Below the pieces are notes generated by a model. It saw only the letters and a list, made by a program, of their open reading frames with translations, did not search any database and was not told the DNA's origin. Both the position numbers and the translations under genes were made by a program. A stretch of 64,000 nt of DNA from Pyxidicoccus parkwaysis (lineage in GTDB: Bacteria; Myxococcota; Myxococcia; Myxococcales; Myxococcaceae), in NCBI RefSeq assembly GCF_017301735.1, contig NZ_CP071090.1:3400001-3464000 (forward strand), in the 5' to 3' direction. Of this stretch, positions 43,902-52,490 are shown piece after piece (the stretch's first letter is position 1; each line of letters opens with the position of its first letter).

Positions 43902-45890
43902 CTACGAATCGCGCGCCAGCTCCCGCAGCGCGGTGATGAGCACGTCCAGCTCCCGGTGGATGGCCTCGAGGGCGAAGGCCGTGCGCCCCTGGGTCCCCGG
44001 CGTCTCCTCCAGCGCCGCCCGTCCCTCGCGCAGGGCCTCGCGCAGGGCGCGTGCCTCCAGCAGCTCCAGCGTCGGCCGTATCTTGTAGGCCTGGTAGTCG
44101 AAGGCCTCCCGGTTGCCCGTCTCGAGCGCCTGCTGGAAGTCGCGCTTGTACTGCTCGCAGCTCCCGGCGGTGATGGTGCTCAGCTCGACGATGGCGTGCC
44201 GGTCGTCGTCCAGCATGCGGTGCAGGCGGCGGAAGCTGAACGGCGGCCCCGGCGGCTCGACAACCTCCTGGGGCCCTGAGGCCGCGGCCTCCGAGGGCTC
44301 CAGGCCCTGCCGCCACGTGGCATGGCGCACGAGCAGCGCGGCGAGCTCCGAGGGCTTGTAGGGCTTGCCGATGAAGTCCGTGAAGCCCGCGTCCTGCGTC
44401 CGGTTCTCCAGGCCGATGCGGGTGGAAGCCGTCACCGCGAGGATGGGGATGCGCGCGTAGCGCGGGCCGGGCAGGGCGCGGATGGCGTGGGCGGCCTCGT
44501 AGCCGTTCATGACGGGCATGCGCACGTCCATCAGCACGAGGTCGTAGTCGGCCTCCTGGATGCGCTGGACGACCTGCTGCCCGTCGCCGACGACGTCGAA
44601 CACGGCGCCCCACTTCTTCAGGAACTGCGTCAGCATGAAGACGTTGATGTCGTTGTCCTCGGCCACCAGGATGCGCAGCCCCTGGAGGGCCTGGGTGGTG
44701 GCGCGGCTCTCCGCGGACGCCTCCGCCGCGGGCTCCTCGGTGCCTGTCCTCATCCGCAGGGTGAAGGAGAAGGACGAGCCCTTGCCCGGCGTGCTCTTCA
44801 CGACAATGCGCGCGCCGTGCAGCTCCACCAGCTTGCGACTGATGGCGAGCCCCAGGCCGGTGCCTCCGTACTTCATGCCGATGTCGTAGTCGGCCTGGGT
44901 GAACTCCTCGAAGATGTGCGCCAGCTTGTCCTCGGGAATGCCGATGCCGGTGTCGGTAACGGCGAAGTCGAGCGCCATCGCGTCCTGGAAGGCCTCGCGC
45001 ACCCGCAGGGACACCGTCACCGCGCCGCGCTCGGTGAACTTGATGGCGTTGCCCACCAGGTTGGTGAGCACCTGCCCGAGCTTCACAGGGTCCCCGAGGA
45101 CGAAGGCCGGCACGTCCTCGTCAATCTCCGCGACGACGGGGAGCTTCTTCTCCTCGGCCTTCACGGTGAGCGCGAAGAGGGTGGCATAGACGAGCTGGCG
45201 CAGGTCGAAGTTGCGCTCCTCCAGCGTCGCCTTGCCGGAGTCCAGCTTGCTGAAGTCCAGGATGTGGTTGATGAGGCCGAGCAGGTTCTCCGACGACGAC
45301 GACAGGATGCGCACGTACCTCTGCTGCTGCGCGGAGAGCTCGGTGCGCTGCAGCAGGCTGGCGATGCCGATGATGGCGTTCATCGGCGTGCGGATTTCGT
45401 GGCTGACCATGGAGAGGAAGTCCGACTTCGCCTTCGCGGCCTGCTCCGCCTTCCGGCGCGCCAGCACCAGCTCCCGCTCGAACTTCTTCCGGTCGGTGAT
45501 GTTGAAGAGGGTGGTGCGGTGGATGCTCCCCCGGCCCGCTGCGTCCTTGCGCTGCACGGTGTTGACCAGCACGGGGAGCGCGCTGCCGGCCTTCGTCACC
45601 AGCTCGAACTGCACCTCGTTGATGAAGCCCTGCATCTGCAACAGCGGCGCGAAGTGCGTCTCGTGGAAGATGCGACCGCCCACGGACAGCAGGTCCTGGA
45701 AGCGCCGGCCCGACAGCAGCTCCTCCCGCGTGTAGCCCAGCCAGTTCAGGAAGGTCTGGTTGACCTTGACGATGGCGCCGTCCGGCCGCGTGGAGATGTA
45801 GCCGCACGGCGCGTTCTCGTAGAGGTCCTCCGCGCTCTCCTCGAGCAGGTCCTGCGAGCGGTTGCTCGAGGGGCGTGTCTTGCCTTCCAA
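43902..45890 (-). CDS. PAS-hybrid histidine kinase with receiver and degenerate Hpt domain
   Basis: 662 aa, soluble. A PAS domain comes first (YENAPCGYISTRPDGAIVKV, about 20-140), then HisKA (SMVSHEIRTPMNAIIG), HATPase (NLVGNAIKFTERG, DTGIGIP, GTGLGLAI), and a receiver domain (LRILVAEDNDINV, with VLMDVRMPVMNG carrying the aspartate). The last 130 residues look like an Hpt domain, but the usual histidine position (QAYKIRPTLELLEARAL) has none. The TTG start at 45890 lies 6 nt after GGAG and 14 bp beyond the stop of the RsbQ-like hydrolase, so both are co-transcribed. The PAS domain may sense a product of that hydrolase, by analogy with RsbQ-RsbP. Confidence 0.92.
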   Translation of the reverse strand: MEGKTRPSSNRSQDLLEESAEDLYENAPCGYISTRPDGAIVKVNQTFLNWLGYTREELLSGRRFQDLLSVGGRIFHETHFAPLLQMQGFINEVQFELVTKAGSALPVLVNTVQRKDAAGRGSIHRTTLFNITDRKKFERELVLARRKAEQAAKAKSDFLSMVSHEIRTPMNAIIGIASLLQRTELSAQQQRYVRILSSSSENLLGLINHILDFSKLDSGKATLEERNFDLRQLVYATLFALTVKAEEKKLPVVAEIDEDVPAFVLGDPVKLGQVLTNLVGNAIKFTERGAVTVSLRVREAFQDAMALDFAVTDTGIGIPEDKLAHIFEEFTQADYDIGMKYGGTGLGLAISRKLVELHGARIVVKSTPGKGSSFSFTLRMRTGTEEPAAEASAESRATTQALQGLRILVAEDNDINVFMLTQFLKKWGAVFDVVGDGQQVVQRIQEADYDLVLMDVRMPVMNGYEAAHAIRALPGPRYARIPILAVTASTRIGLENRTQDAGFTDFIGKPYKPSELAALLVRHATWRQGLEPSEAAASGPQEVVEPPGPPFSFRRLHRMLDDDRHAIVELSTITAGSCEQYKRDFQQALETGNREAFDYQAYKIRPTLELLEARALREALREGRAALEETPGTQGRTAFALEAIHRELDVLITALRELARDS

Positions 45891-45904
45891 AGAGTGCTCC
45901 GGGG

Positions 45905-46693
45905 CTACAGGAAGAGCTTCATCGCCGCGATGGTCTCCTCGGGCGCGCTGAGGTTGGGGCAGTGGCCCGTGGCCCTCATCACCACCAGGTGGCTGCCGGC
46001 GATGTTCCGGTGCACGTACCGTCCCACGGCCTCGGGGGCAATCACGTCCTGCGAGCACTGGAGGACGAGCGAGGGCGTCTTCACCTTCGGCAGGTCCGCG
46101 CGGTTGTCGGAGAGGAAGGTGACGTGCGCGAAGTGGCGGGCAATCTCCGGGTCGGTGCGGCAGAAGCTGTTGGTCAGCTCCTCGCCCAGCTCCGGCCGGT
46201 CCGGGTTGCCCATGATGACGGGCGCCATCGCGGAGGACCAGCCGAGGTAGTTGCTGTCGAGCGAGTCGAGCAACCCGTCGATGTCGCCCCGCGAGAAGCC
46301 GCCCACGTAGTCGCCGTCGTTGATGTAGCAGGGCGACGGGCCAATCAGCACCAGCTTGCTGAAGCGCTCCGGCTCGGCGACGGCGGCCAGCACGCCAATC
46401 ATCGCGCTGACCGAGTGGCCCACGAAGATGACCTGCTTCAGCTCCAGCTCGCGGCAGATGTCGAGCACGTCATCCGCGTAGCCCTTCAGGCTGTTGTACC
46501 GGGTCCGGTTGTAGGCGGTGAGGTCCGAGCGCCCCGCGCCCACGTGGTCGAAGAGGACGATGCGATGGTCCTTCTCGAAGGCGGGGGTGATGAACCGCCA
46601 CATGTTCTGGTCACACCCGTACCCATGGGCGAAGAGCATCACCCGGTCCCCCTGGCCGAGGACCTTCACGTTGTTCCGGGCGCGCACGCTCAT
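45905..46693 (-). CDS. RsbQ/KAI2-type alpha/beta-hydrolase
   Basis: 262 aa. It closely follows Bacillus RsbQ: FVGHSVSAMIG (nucleophile S94), IGPSPCYINDGDYVGGF, NYLGWSSAMAP, PDRPELGEELTNSFCRTDP, LVLQCSQDVIAP (D216) and GHCPNLSAPEET (H244). RsbQ belongs with the karrikin/strigolactone receptors D14 and KAI2. In B. subtilis it is required by RsbP, a PAS-domain phosphatase, to activate sigma-B under energy stress. The ribosome site is AGGAG at 7 nt. The next gene in the same operon encodes a PAS hybrid kinase, giving a similar pairing but with a kinase partner. Confidence 0.93.
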   Translation of the reverse strand: MSVRARNNVKVLGQGDRVMLFAHGYGCDQNMWRFITPAFEKDHRIVLFDHVGAGRSDLTAYNRTRYNSLKGYADDVLDICRELELKQVIFVGHSVSAMIGVLAAVAEPERFSKLVLIGPSPCYINDGDYVGGFSRGDIDGLLDSLDSNYLGWSSAMAPVIMGNPDRPELGEELTNSFCRTDPEIARHFAHVTFLSDNRADLPKVKTPSLVLQCSQDVIAPEAVGRYVHRNIAGSHLVVMRATGHCPNLSAPEETIAAMKLFL

Positions 46694-46816
46694 TCCGGGG
46701 CTCCTGATCGCAAGAGGTGAACTCTGGCCACCTTTGAGCCTGAATCATTGCTTTCTACAAGCACCTTTCCCTGGGAGTGTTGTTCCCCGACGCCGGGTGT
46801 GGCGCTCCCCGGTGGG

Positions 46817-47278
46817 CTACTTCTCCGAGGCGACGTGCAGCGTGAGCACCGGACAATGCGAGCGAGAGACGACCTTCTGCGCCACGCTGCCCAGCAGGAG
46901 CTTCGGCAGTCCGCGGCGGCCATGGGTGCCCATGATGATGAGGTCGTACTTCCCCTGCTCGGCGAGGTCGAGGATGGTGGATGCGGCCTCGCCCACCAGG
47001 ACCTTGTGCGTGAGCGCGACGGGCGGCTTCTCCAGCGAGTTGATGAGGGCCGTCAAATCCCTGGTCGCCGTCTCCACCGCCACCTGCTCCAGGGAGAGCG
47101 AGTTCCAGCCCGGCGCGGCCACGAGCAGGTCAGGCGCCACGTACTGCGGCGGCTCCCACGCGTGCACCACGTGCACGGTGGCCCCGAAGGGACGTGCGAG
47201 CTGGATGGCGTAGTCGATGACGGAGCGGGAGCCTTCGGACAGGTCCACGGGAACGAGGACGCGAGTAGGTGCGGGCAT
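46817..47278 (-). CDS. Universal stress protein (UspA family)
   Basis: 153 aa. Starts RVLVPVDLSEGSRSVIDYAI, and ends DLIIMGTHGRRGLPKLLLGSVAQKVVSRSHCPVLTL, which contains the ATP-binding G-x2-G-x9-G-[ST] motif in the variant GTHGRRGLPKLLLGSVAQ. This suggests an ATP-binding UspA. Soluble. It may be linked in function to the RsbQ-like stress gene, 123 bp downstream on the same strand, but they seem to be separate units. Divergent from the SDR gene. Confidence 0.93.
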   Translation of the reverse strand: MPAPTRVLVPVDLSEGSRSVIDYAIQLARPFGATVHVVHAWEPPQYVAPDLLVAAPGWNSLSLEQVAVETATRDLTALINSLEKPPVALTHKVLVGEAASTILDLAEQGKYDLIIMGTHGRRGLPKLLLGSVAQKVVSRSHCPVLTLHVASEK

Positions 47279-47311
47279 CGGGTCTTCTCCTTGCGGGGGC
47301 CTCCCCGCGGG

Positions 47312-47344
47312 CTTCCATCGGAGTCAAAGCACCCTTGATGGAAG
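47312..47344. promoter_or_regulatory. Inverted repeat between uspA-like and SDR genes
   Basis: CTTCCATC (47312-47319) and GATGGAAG (47337-47344), 8-bp arms with a 17-nt spacer, about 35 bp before the UspA start codon. Possible operator or leader hairpin for the divergent pair. Confidence 0.35.
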
Positions 47345-47463
47345 AAGCATGCCGCCGCCAGCGCGCCAGTCCGGCCCACGGGCGTGCAAGCGTTGCGCGA
47401 GGGGAGGCGTGCGGCGCAGAGCATGCGCAGCATGGGCAACTTAACCAGGCCGAGGACTTCCCC

Positions 47464-48336
47464 ATGCATCCTCCTCCCATCGATCAAGGTACCGTCCTCA
47501 TCATCGGCGCGACGGAAGGAATCGGCCGGGAGCTCTCCAGGCTGCTCTCCCGGCGGGTGCGCACCCTGGTGCTCGTGGACCGGTGTGCCGACCGCCTGGA
47601 GCCGCTGCGGGACGAGCTGCTCGCGTTCAACCCCACGCTCGGCGTGATGCTCCACCGCTGTGACGTCGCGAAGCCGAGCGAGGTGGACGCGCTGCTCGCC
47701 TCGCTGGAGGCGCACTTCGTCCGCGTGGACGTGCTGGTGAACAACGCCGCCATGGGCGACCAGAGCCTCTATGCCGAGGAGGCGTGGGGCCGTGTGGAGG
47801 AACTGCTGAAGGCCAATGTCTGGGCGCCCGCGTTGCTGACGCACCGGCTGCTCGGGCCCATGCTGGCGCGGAGGCGCGGCGGCGTCCTCAACGTCGGCTC
47901 GGGCGCCGCGAGGCTCATCCTGCCCGGTGCCGCGACGTTCGCCGCCACGCAGCGCTTCCTCGACGGCTTCACCGAGGCGCTGCGCCTGGAGGTGGTGGGG
48001 CAGGGCATCACCGTCACCCGCGTGGCTCCGGGGCCCCTGTGGGATACACGCGCGGAGGAAGTCACGGATGAGCTGGCGCCGTTCTTCCGCATCTCCCTGG
48101 CGAGGTGCGCGCGCGAGGCGCTGGCCGGCTTCGAGCGCGGCGAGCCGCTGGTGTACCCGGGCTTCGGCCACCGCTGGGTGATGCGGCTGTTGCCACTGCT
48201 GCCGCGCTCGGTGAAGCGCGGCCTGGGAAGGCTGGCCCTGCGGGGCCTGCGGCGCGAGTCGCTGCTATCGCCACAGGCCCCGGCGATGGGGCCCGAGCGG
48301 CCAATGCTGCTGGCCACCGAACCCTCGACGGCGTGA
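47464..48336 (+). CDS. Short-chain dehydrogenase/reductase-like protein lacking catalytic Tyr and Lys
   Basis: 290 aa. The Rossmann cofactor motif GATEGIG (residues 15-21) and the NNAAMGD loop are typical of SDRs, and S146 of the triad is present (VGSGAAR). The YxxxK motif, however, reads F159-A-A-T-Q163 (ATFAATQRF), so the catalytic tyrosine and lysine are both replaced. It may bind NAD(P) without reducing a substrate, or use another mechanism. The C-terminal part has two basic helices (VMRLLPLLPRSVKRGL), as in membrane-associated SDRs. The ATG at 47464 was chosen because it aligns with the family. It converges with the protease gene, 5 bp apart. Confidence 0.85.
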   Translation: MHPPPIDQGTVLIIGATEGIGRELSRLLSRRVRTLVLVDRCADRLEPLRDELLAFNPTLGVMLHRCDVAKPSEVDALLASLEAHFVRVDVLVNNAAMGDQSLYAEEAWGRVEELLKANVWAPALLTHRLLGPMLARRRGGVLNVGSGAARLILPGAATFAATQRFLDGFTEALRLEVVGQGITVTRVAPGPLWDTRAEEVTDELAPFFRISLARCAREALAGFERGEPLVYPGFGHRWVMRLLPLLPRSVKRGLGRLALRGLRRESLLSPQAPAMGPERPMLLATEPSTA

Positions 48337-48341
48337 CGTGT

Positions 48342-49136
48342 CTACAGGCCAATCTCGGCCAGGCGCGCCTTGACGCGGGTGGCCTTCACGCCGGTGTTGG
48401 CGGTGCCTCGGCCGGACGAGTCGCCGCCCAGGCCGATGTGGTGCAGGCCGACCACCTCGTGCGTGGAGGCGGACAGCACGGGCGAGCCCGAGGAGCCGCC
48501 CAGCGTGTCCGCGTCGTAGGACAGGTCCGTGGTGCTGTAGTTGGCGTTCTTCACCACGCCCGGCGAGGACTTCTTCGTCGGCGAGCAGCCGCTCGTCGTG
48601 TAGTAGTCGCAGTTCTGGTGCACGACGTAGACGCTGGCGTTGGTGGCCGCGTTGGCGCTGGCGACGGTGAGCCAGCCGTACACGTCACCGGGGAGCTGGC
48701 CGCTGACGGCCGAGCAGCGCACCGCCGTCATGTCGTCGGAGGACCACGTCTTGATGAAGGTGGCGCAGTCGTACCAGATGCGGCCCGTGGAGCTGACGCC
48801 GTCCTCGTAGTTGAAGGACACGCGCGCGCCCGCCGCCTGGGAGGCGCTGCCGATGCAGTGGTTGTTGGTGATGATGACGTCGCGCGACACCAGCCACGCC
48901 GTGCAGCGCGTGCCCGCCGCGGGAATGGACAGGTAGCCCACCGCCTTGGAGCGCGTGCGCTGCGTGCCCGTCAGCGACGTGGCGCTCACCCAGTTCACCG
49001 AGCCCACGATGACGTTGGACTCCTGGGACGCCAGCGGCTCGTGGGCCTCCACATCCGGGACATCCGGCGGCGTCTCGGTACCGCAGGCAGACAGGGCACC
49101 CACCAGGAACAGCGCACGGACACTCTTCGCGAACAT
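48342..49136 (-). CDS. Trypsin-like (S1-type) serine protease lipoprotein
   Basis: 264 aa. Lipobox LVGALSAC (Cys18). The catalytic triad is visible: H93 in ITNNHCIG, D135 in SSDDMTAVR, and S216 in LGGSSGSPV. Four to six further cysteines (CTAWLV, YDCATF, QNCDYY, SGCSP) suggest disulphides. This is close to glutamyl endopeptidase/lysyl-type secreted proteases of the S1 family. It is attached to an outer membrane, perhaps for predation or processing of surface proteins. The ATG at 49136 has AGGAGG 7 nt upstream, an excellent site. It faces the SDR gene convergently. Confidence 0.92.
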   Translation of the reverse strand: MFAKSVRALFLVGALSACGTETPPDVPDVEAHEPLASQESNVIVGSVNWVSATSLTGTQRTRSKAVGYLSIPAAGTRCTAWLVSRDVIITNNHCIGSASQAAGARVSFNYEDGVSSTGRIWYDCATFIKTWSSDDMTAVRCSAVSGQLPGDVYGWLTVASANAATNASVYVVHQNCDYYTTSGCSPTKKSSPGVVKNANYSTTDLSYDADTLGGSSGSPVLSASTHEVVGLHHIGLGGDSSGRGTANTGVKATRVKARLAEIGL

Positions 49137-49465
49137 CGGACCACCTCCTCGCGCGGGATTGCGCGGCGTGGCCCCAGGCACGCTTCGTGCCACCGCACCC
49201 CACCGAGGAACGCGTCCCCGGCGGGAGGGGCCAGCTGGAGCATGGTTGCTCTCGCAACTCAGTTGCGGATGTAAAGCCGCTTCACGCCGGCCCCGTCTAT
49301 TCACTGTCAGCGTCTGGACTTACCTGTTTTCCTGGAGGTGTCGTTTTCGTGAACAATGACGCCCCGCGCGCTGTCGCGTGTCCGGACAGGCCCCGGAAAA
49401 GTACAGGGCCGCGACCCGGGGAGGGTGCGCGGCCCTGAGACGTCATGGCGAAGGCAGGCGGGCCT
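49137..49465. other. 329-bp intergenic region
   Basis: No coding frame seen. The part before the protease gene (minus-strand start at 49136) should contain its promoter; the region 49260-49370 is relatively AT-rich. The other end holds the terminator of the Sox-like operon. Confidence 0.5.
49404..49437 (-). terminator. Intrinsic terminator of the Sox-like operon
   Basis: Perfect 10-bp stem CAGGGCCGCG and CGCGGCCCTG with a 14-nt loop. On the minus strand it lies 28 bp past the stop at 49466 and is followed by TACTTTTCC. Confidence 0.8.
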
Positions 49466-50953
49466 TCAGCCGATGATCATGTCCTCGCGCTCCAGGGTGC
49501 CCTCGGCGAAGCGGCGGAGGTTGAAGCGGGTGAAGAGCTCATCGGACTCGCCGGTGGCCATCCACTTCGCCATCCGCTCGGCGACGGCGGGGGCCATCAT
49601 GAAGCCGTGGCCCACGAAGCCGGACATCTGGAGCATGTTGTCCAGGCCGGGCGTGCGGCCCAGCACGGGGTTGTTGTCCGGCGTCACGTCGTAGCAGCCG
49701 GCCCACTGGCGCAGCACCTTCACGTGGCCCACCTGGGGGAGCTGCTCCATGAGGGCCTGGGCGAAGCGCGTGACGAAGCGCAGCGTGCTGCCCATGTTGA
49801 GGCCCGCGGGCTCCTTCGGGTCGCCCATGCCGCCCACGATTTCGCCGCGCATGGACTGGCTGAAGTACAGGCCCGTGTCGAGCACCGACACCAGCGGCCC
49901 GAGGAAGGGCTTGAGGGGCTCGGTGCTGAGGATTTCGTGGCGGTGCGGCTCGTTGGGCAGCTGCACGCCCGCGAGCTTGGCGACTTCGGGACTCCACGCA
50001 CCGGCGGCCAGCACCACGGTGTCGCAGGCGATGTCGCCGCGCGTCGTCTTCACCTTGCGCACCTGGCCGTCGCTGGTCTCGAAGCCGGTGACGTCGGTGT
50101 ACGTCTCCACGCGGACGCCCTTCTTCTTGCAGCCCTGCGCGTAGCCCCAGAGGAAGGGCCAGGGGAAGATGACGCCGTCCTCCGGGTTGAAGGACGCCGT
50201 GAGGCAGTCCTTCATGGTGAGGCCGGGGACGATTTCGCGTGCCTCGTCCGGGCTGATGATGCGCGTGGGCACGCCGAACTTGTTGTGCAGCGCCGCGTTG
50301 CGATCCAACCGCTCCGCCACCGGCTTCGTCTTCGCGAGGAAGATGTAGCCGCCCTGGCGCAGCCACACGTTGATGCCCAGCTCGCGCGCGAAGCCCTTCA
50401 TCAAATCAATGGAGCGCTTGGCCAGTTCAACGAGCGCCGGGGTGCCCCACTGCATGCGCACGCCGCCGCCGTTGCGGCCGGACGCGCCCGCGCAGAGGTA
50501 GCCGCGCTCCAGCACCACCACGTCCGTCTCACCCGCGCGCGCCAGGTTGTACGCCAGCGCGAGGCCCATGATGCCGCCGCCGATGATGACCACCTTCGCC
50601 TTCTGAGGCAGCGGGCCCTCCGGCCTGAGCGCGGCGGGGAAGGCATCCACCTCCTGCGGCACGCCGCCAATGGGCGGCTGGGACTCGTCCACCGGCGCCG
50701 AGGCGAGCAGCCGCAGCTCGGTGGGGTAAAGCGGCGGGCGCGGGGTGAAGGGCACCACGGCCTGGGGCTTGAGGGCCTTCTCCTGCTCCAGCAGCGTGGC
50801 CACCGCCGCGAGACAGCTCTTGCCCTGACAGATGCCGGTGCCGAAGCCCGTGTAGCGCTTCACCGACTCCACGTCGCAGAAGCCGCGAGACACCGCGTGC
50901 TTGACGTCGTCGACGGTGACGTCCTCGCACGAGCACACCATCGCCTTGCTCAT
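49466..50953 (-). CDS. FAD-dependent oxidoreductase, BFD-like [2Fe-2S] plus DAO domains (SoxB/HcnC type)
   Basis: 495 aa. The N-terminal 60 residues are a BFD-like [2Fe-2S] module with CxC (C7, C9) and C42-x4-C47 (GICQGKSC). Then follows a DAO-type flavoprotein domain with VVIIGGGIMGLALAYNLA for FAD and GASGRNGGGVRMQWG. It resembles the beta subunit of sarcosine oxidase, proline dehydrogenases and HcnC, all of which oxidise small amines or amino acids. In the HCN synthase and sarcosine oxidase systems BFD-like Fe-S parts sit on other subunits; here it is fused to the DAO part. The ATG overlaps the stop of the alpha-subunit gene (ATGA), so the two subunits are made together. Substrate unknown. 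Confidence 0.87.
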   Translation of the reverse strand: MSKAMVCSCEDVTVDDVKHAVSRGFCDVESVKRYTGFGTGICQGKSCLAAVATLLEQEKALKPQAVVPFTPRPPLYPTELRLLASAPVDESQPPIGGVPQEVDAFPAALRPEGPLPQKAKVVIIGGGIMGLALAYNLARAGETDVVVLERGYLCAGASGRNGGGVRMQWGTPALVELAKRSIDLMKGFARELGINVWLRQGGYIFLAKTKPVAERLDRNAALHNKFGVPTRIISPDEAREIVPGLTMKDCLTASFNPEDGVIFPWPFLWGYAQGCKKKGVRVETYTDVTGFETSDGQVRKVKTTRGDIACDTVVLAAGAWSPEVAKLAGVQLPNEPHRHEILSTEPLKPFLGPLVSVLDTGLYFSQSMRGEIVGGMGDPKEPAGLNMGSTLRFVTRFAQALMEQLPQVGHVKVLRQWAGCYDVTPDNNPVLGRTPGLDNMLQMSGFVGHGFMMAPAVAERMAKWMATGESDELFTRFNLRRFAEGTLEREDMIIG

Positions 50954-52296
50954 GACAGCCCTCCCACCAGCGCCTCGGCCGCTCGGCGTCCGGCGGCCTC
51001 CGCGTCCCTCGCGGTGCCTCCGCCGGTGAGGTCCCCGGCGGCGAACACGTCCGTTGCCTGCGTGCGTCCGTCCGCGTCCGCCTCCACCACGAAGAGGCCA
51101 CGGCCCACGTCGAACGTCACCTTCGCGCCGCCCTGCCGCGCCAGCTCGAAGCTGGGGCTGACGGGGATGGACACCAGCACGGCGTCACAGGACACCTTCT
51201 TCCTGCTGCCGCCCGCCTGCGTGTAGCTGAAGGCATTCACTCGCCGGAGGCCATGCGCCTTGGGCTCCGAGCCCTGCACCGCCAGCGGGTGCGCGTCCTT
51301 CGGCGGCGCGGCCTTCAGGTCCACCACCGCCGTCACCCTCACGCCGCGCTCCTCCATCAGCTTCGCGAGCGCGTGCATCTCCGGCCCCCAGCCCACCAGC
51401 GCCGCCATCTCCGGCGCCACGTCGTAGCGGCGCAAAAGCAGGCTCGCCGCGCGGCCCGAGTACACGCCGGGCAAATCATTGTTCTCGAAGGGCAGCATCG
51501 GCGGGTGGCCGCCCGGCGCGAGCAGGAAGCGCTCCGCGTAGACCTTCAGCAGCCGGGGCCCCTCCGCCTCCAGCGCGCCCACCGCCAGGTAGCGCCCGTG
51601 CTCGTCGTCGTACAGGCCCAGCACCGAGGCGCGGGTGACGACGCTGCCCTTGGGGAACGCGGTGATTTCCGGCACCGAGGGCGCGTCCTTCTCCGGCGCG
51701 CCGTGGACGAGCCGTCCGCCCAGGTGGTCATCGCGCTCGACGAGGAGGAAGGGCACGCCCTTGTGCGCCAGCACGCGGGCCGCGGCGAGGCCCGCAGCGC
51801 CGCCGCCCACCACCGCCACGCGCGTGCGCAGCGTGCGGGCAGGAGGGGCGACGGGGGCCGCCTCCTTCGGCAGCAGGCCCAGGCCCGCGAGCTGCCGCGC
51901 CACCTTGGCCATCACCTGCTCGGCCACCGGCACGCCCGCGAACATCTCGTGGTGGTCCAGGCCCTTGGGGAAGAACCAGTCGATGGTCTCGAAGACGTCC
52001 ACCTTCGCGGAGGGGTACGCGTTCTGCCGCTCCAGCCGCATGCCGTCGCGCGCCGGCGTGCGGCACGTGTAGACGTTGGGCATGCCGTCCACGCGCATCA
52101 GGCAGTGGGAGCAGGCGGCCGCGAAGCAGTAGGGGCTGCGCGGCCGGTGGTACTTCACGGAACGGGCGAGGACGGGCTCGTCCGCGGCGACCAGGGAGCA
52201 CGCCACCGGCTCACCTTCGATGGCGGGGATGCTCTCGCCGTCGAGGTCCACGGTGATGGCCCTGCCGCGCGGGGGTACATCTTTGAGGCGTCGCAT
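50950..52296 (-). CDS. SoxA/HcnB-like subunit with [2Fe-2S] and FAD/NAD-binding domains
   Basis: 448 aa. The N-terminus holds a ferredoxin-like [2Fe-2S] domain: C57, C62, C65 (CFAAACSHC) and C78, typical of the SoxA N-terminus with KYHRPRSPYC. The rest is a pyridine-nucleotide-disulphide-oxidoreductase fold with VAVVGGGAAGLAAARVLA for FAD and a second ATDVFAAGDLTGG motif near the end. This is the alpha-type subunit partner of the DAO protein (4-bp overlap). Together they look like a membrane- or quinone-linked amine/amino-acid dehydrogenase. An HCN-forming glycine dehydrogenase (HcnABC-like) is possible but not shown. The ATG at 52296 was chosen by homology; upstream is the repeat region. Confidence 0.85.
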   Translation of the reverse strand: MRRLKDVPPRGRAITVDLDGESIPAIEGEPVACSLVAADEPVLARSVKYHRPRSPYCFAAACSHCLMRVDGMPNVYTCRTPARDGMRLERQNAYPSAKVDVFETIDWFFPKGLDHHEMFAGVPVAEQVMAKVARQLAGLGLLPKEAAPVAPPARTLRTRVAVVGGGAAGLAAARVLAHKGVPFLLVERDDHLGGRLVHGAPEKDAPSVPEITAFPKGSVVTRASVLGLYDDEHGRYLAVGALEAEGPRLLKVYAERFLLAPGGHPPMLPFENNDLPGVYSGRAASLLLRRYDVAPEMAALVGWGPEMHALAKLMEERGVRVTAVVDLKAAPPKDAHPLAVQGSEPKAHGLRRVNAFSYTQAGGSRKKVSCDAVLVSIPVSPSFELARQGGAKVTFDVGRGLFVVEADADGRTQATDVFAAGDLTGGGTARDAEAAGRRAAEALVGGLS

Positions 52297-52490
52297 GGGA
52301 CGCCCAAAATGGCGCACCGGGCCCGGGGGGTCAAAGCCTCTCGGGGTATGACGCACCATGGCCATGCGCGTCAGGCGACAGTGCAGTTGATGGAGCGCGC
52401 GAACTTCTCTAAGGGCTCCGTGAAGCCTTGGCCCCAAAACACCTCGGGGACCGCCCGGGCCGTGAGGCCTCGCGGGCAGTCCCCGGAAGA

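Noticed and set aside
49466..52296. Firm call of hydrogen cyanide synthase
   Set aside because: The domain layout fits several amine/amino-acid dehydrogenases equally well, so only a general call was made.
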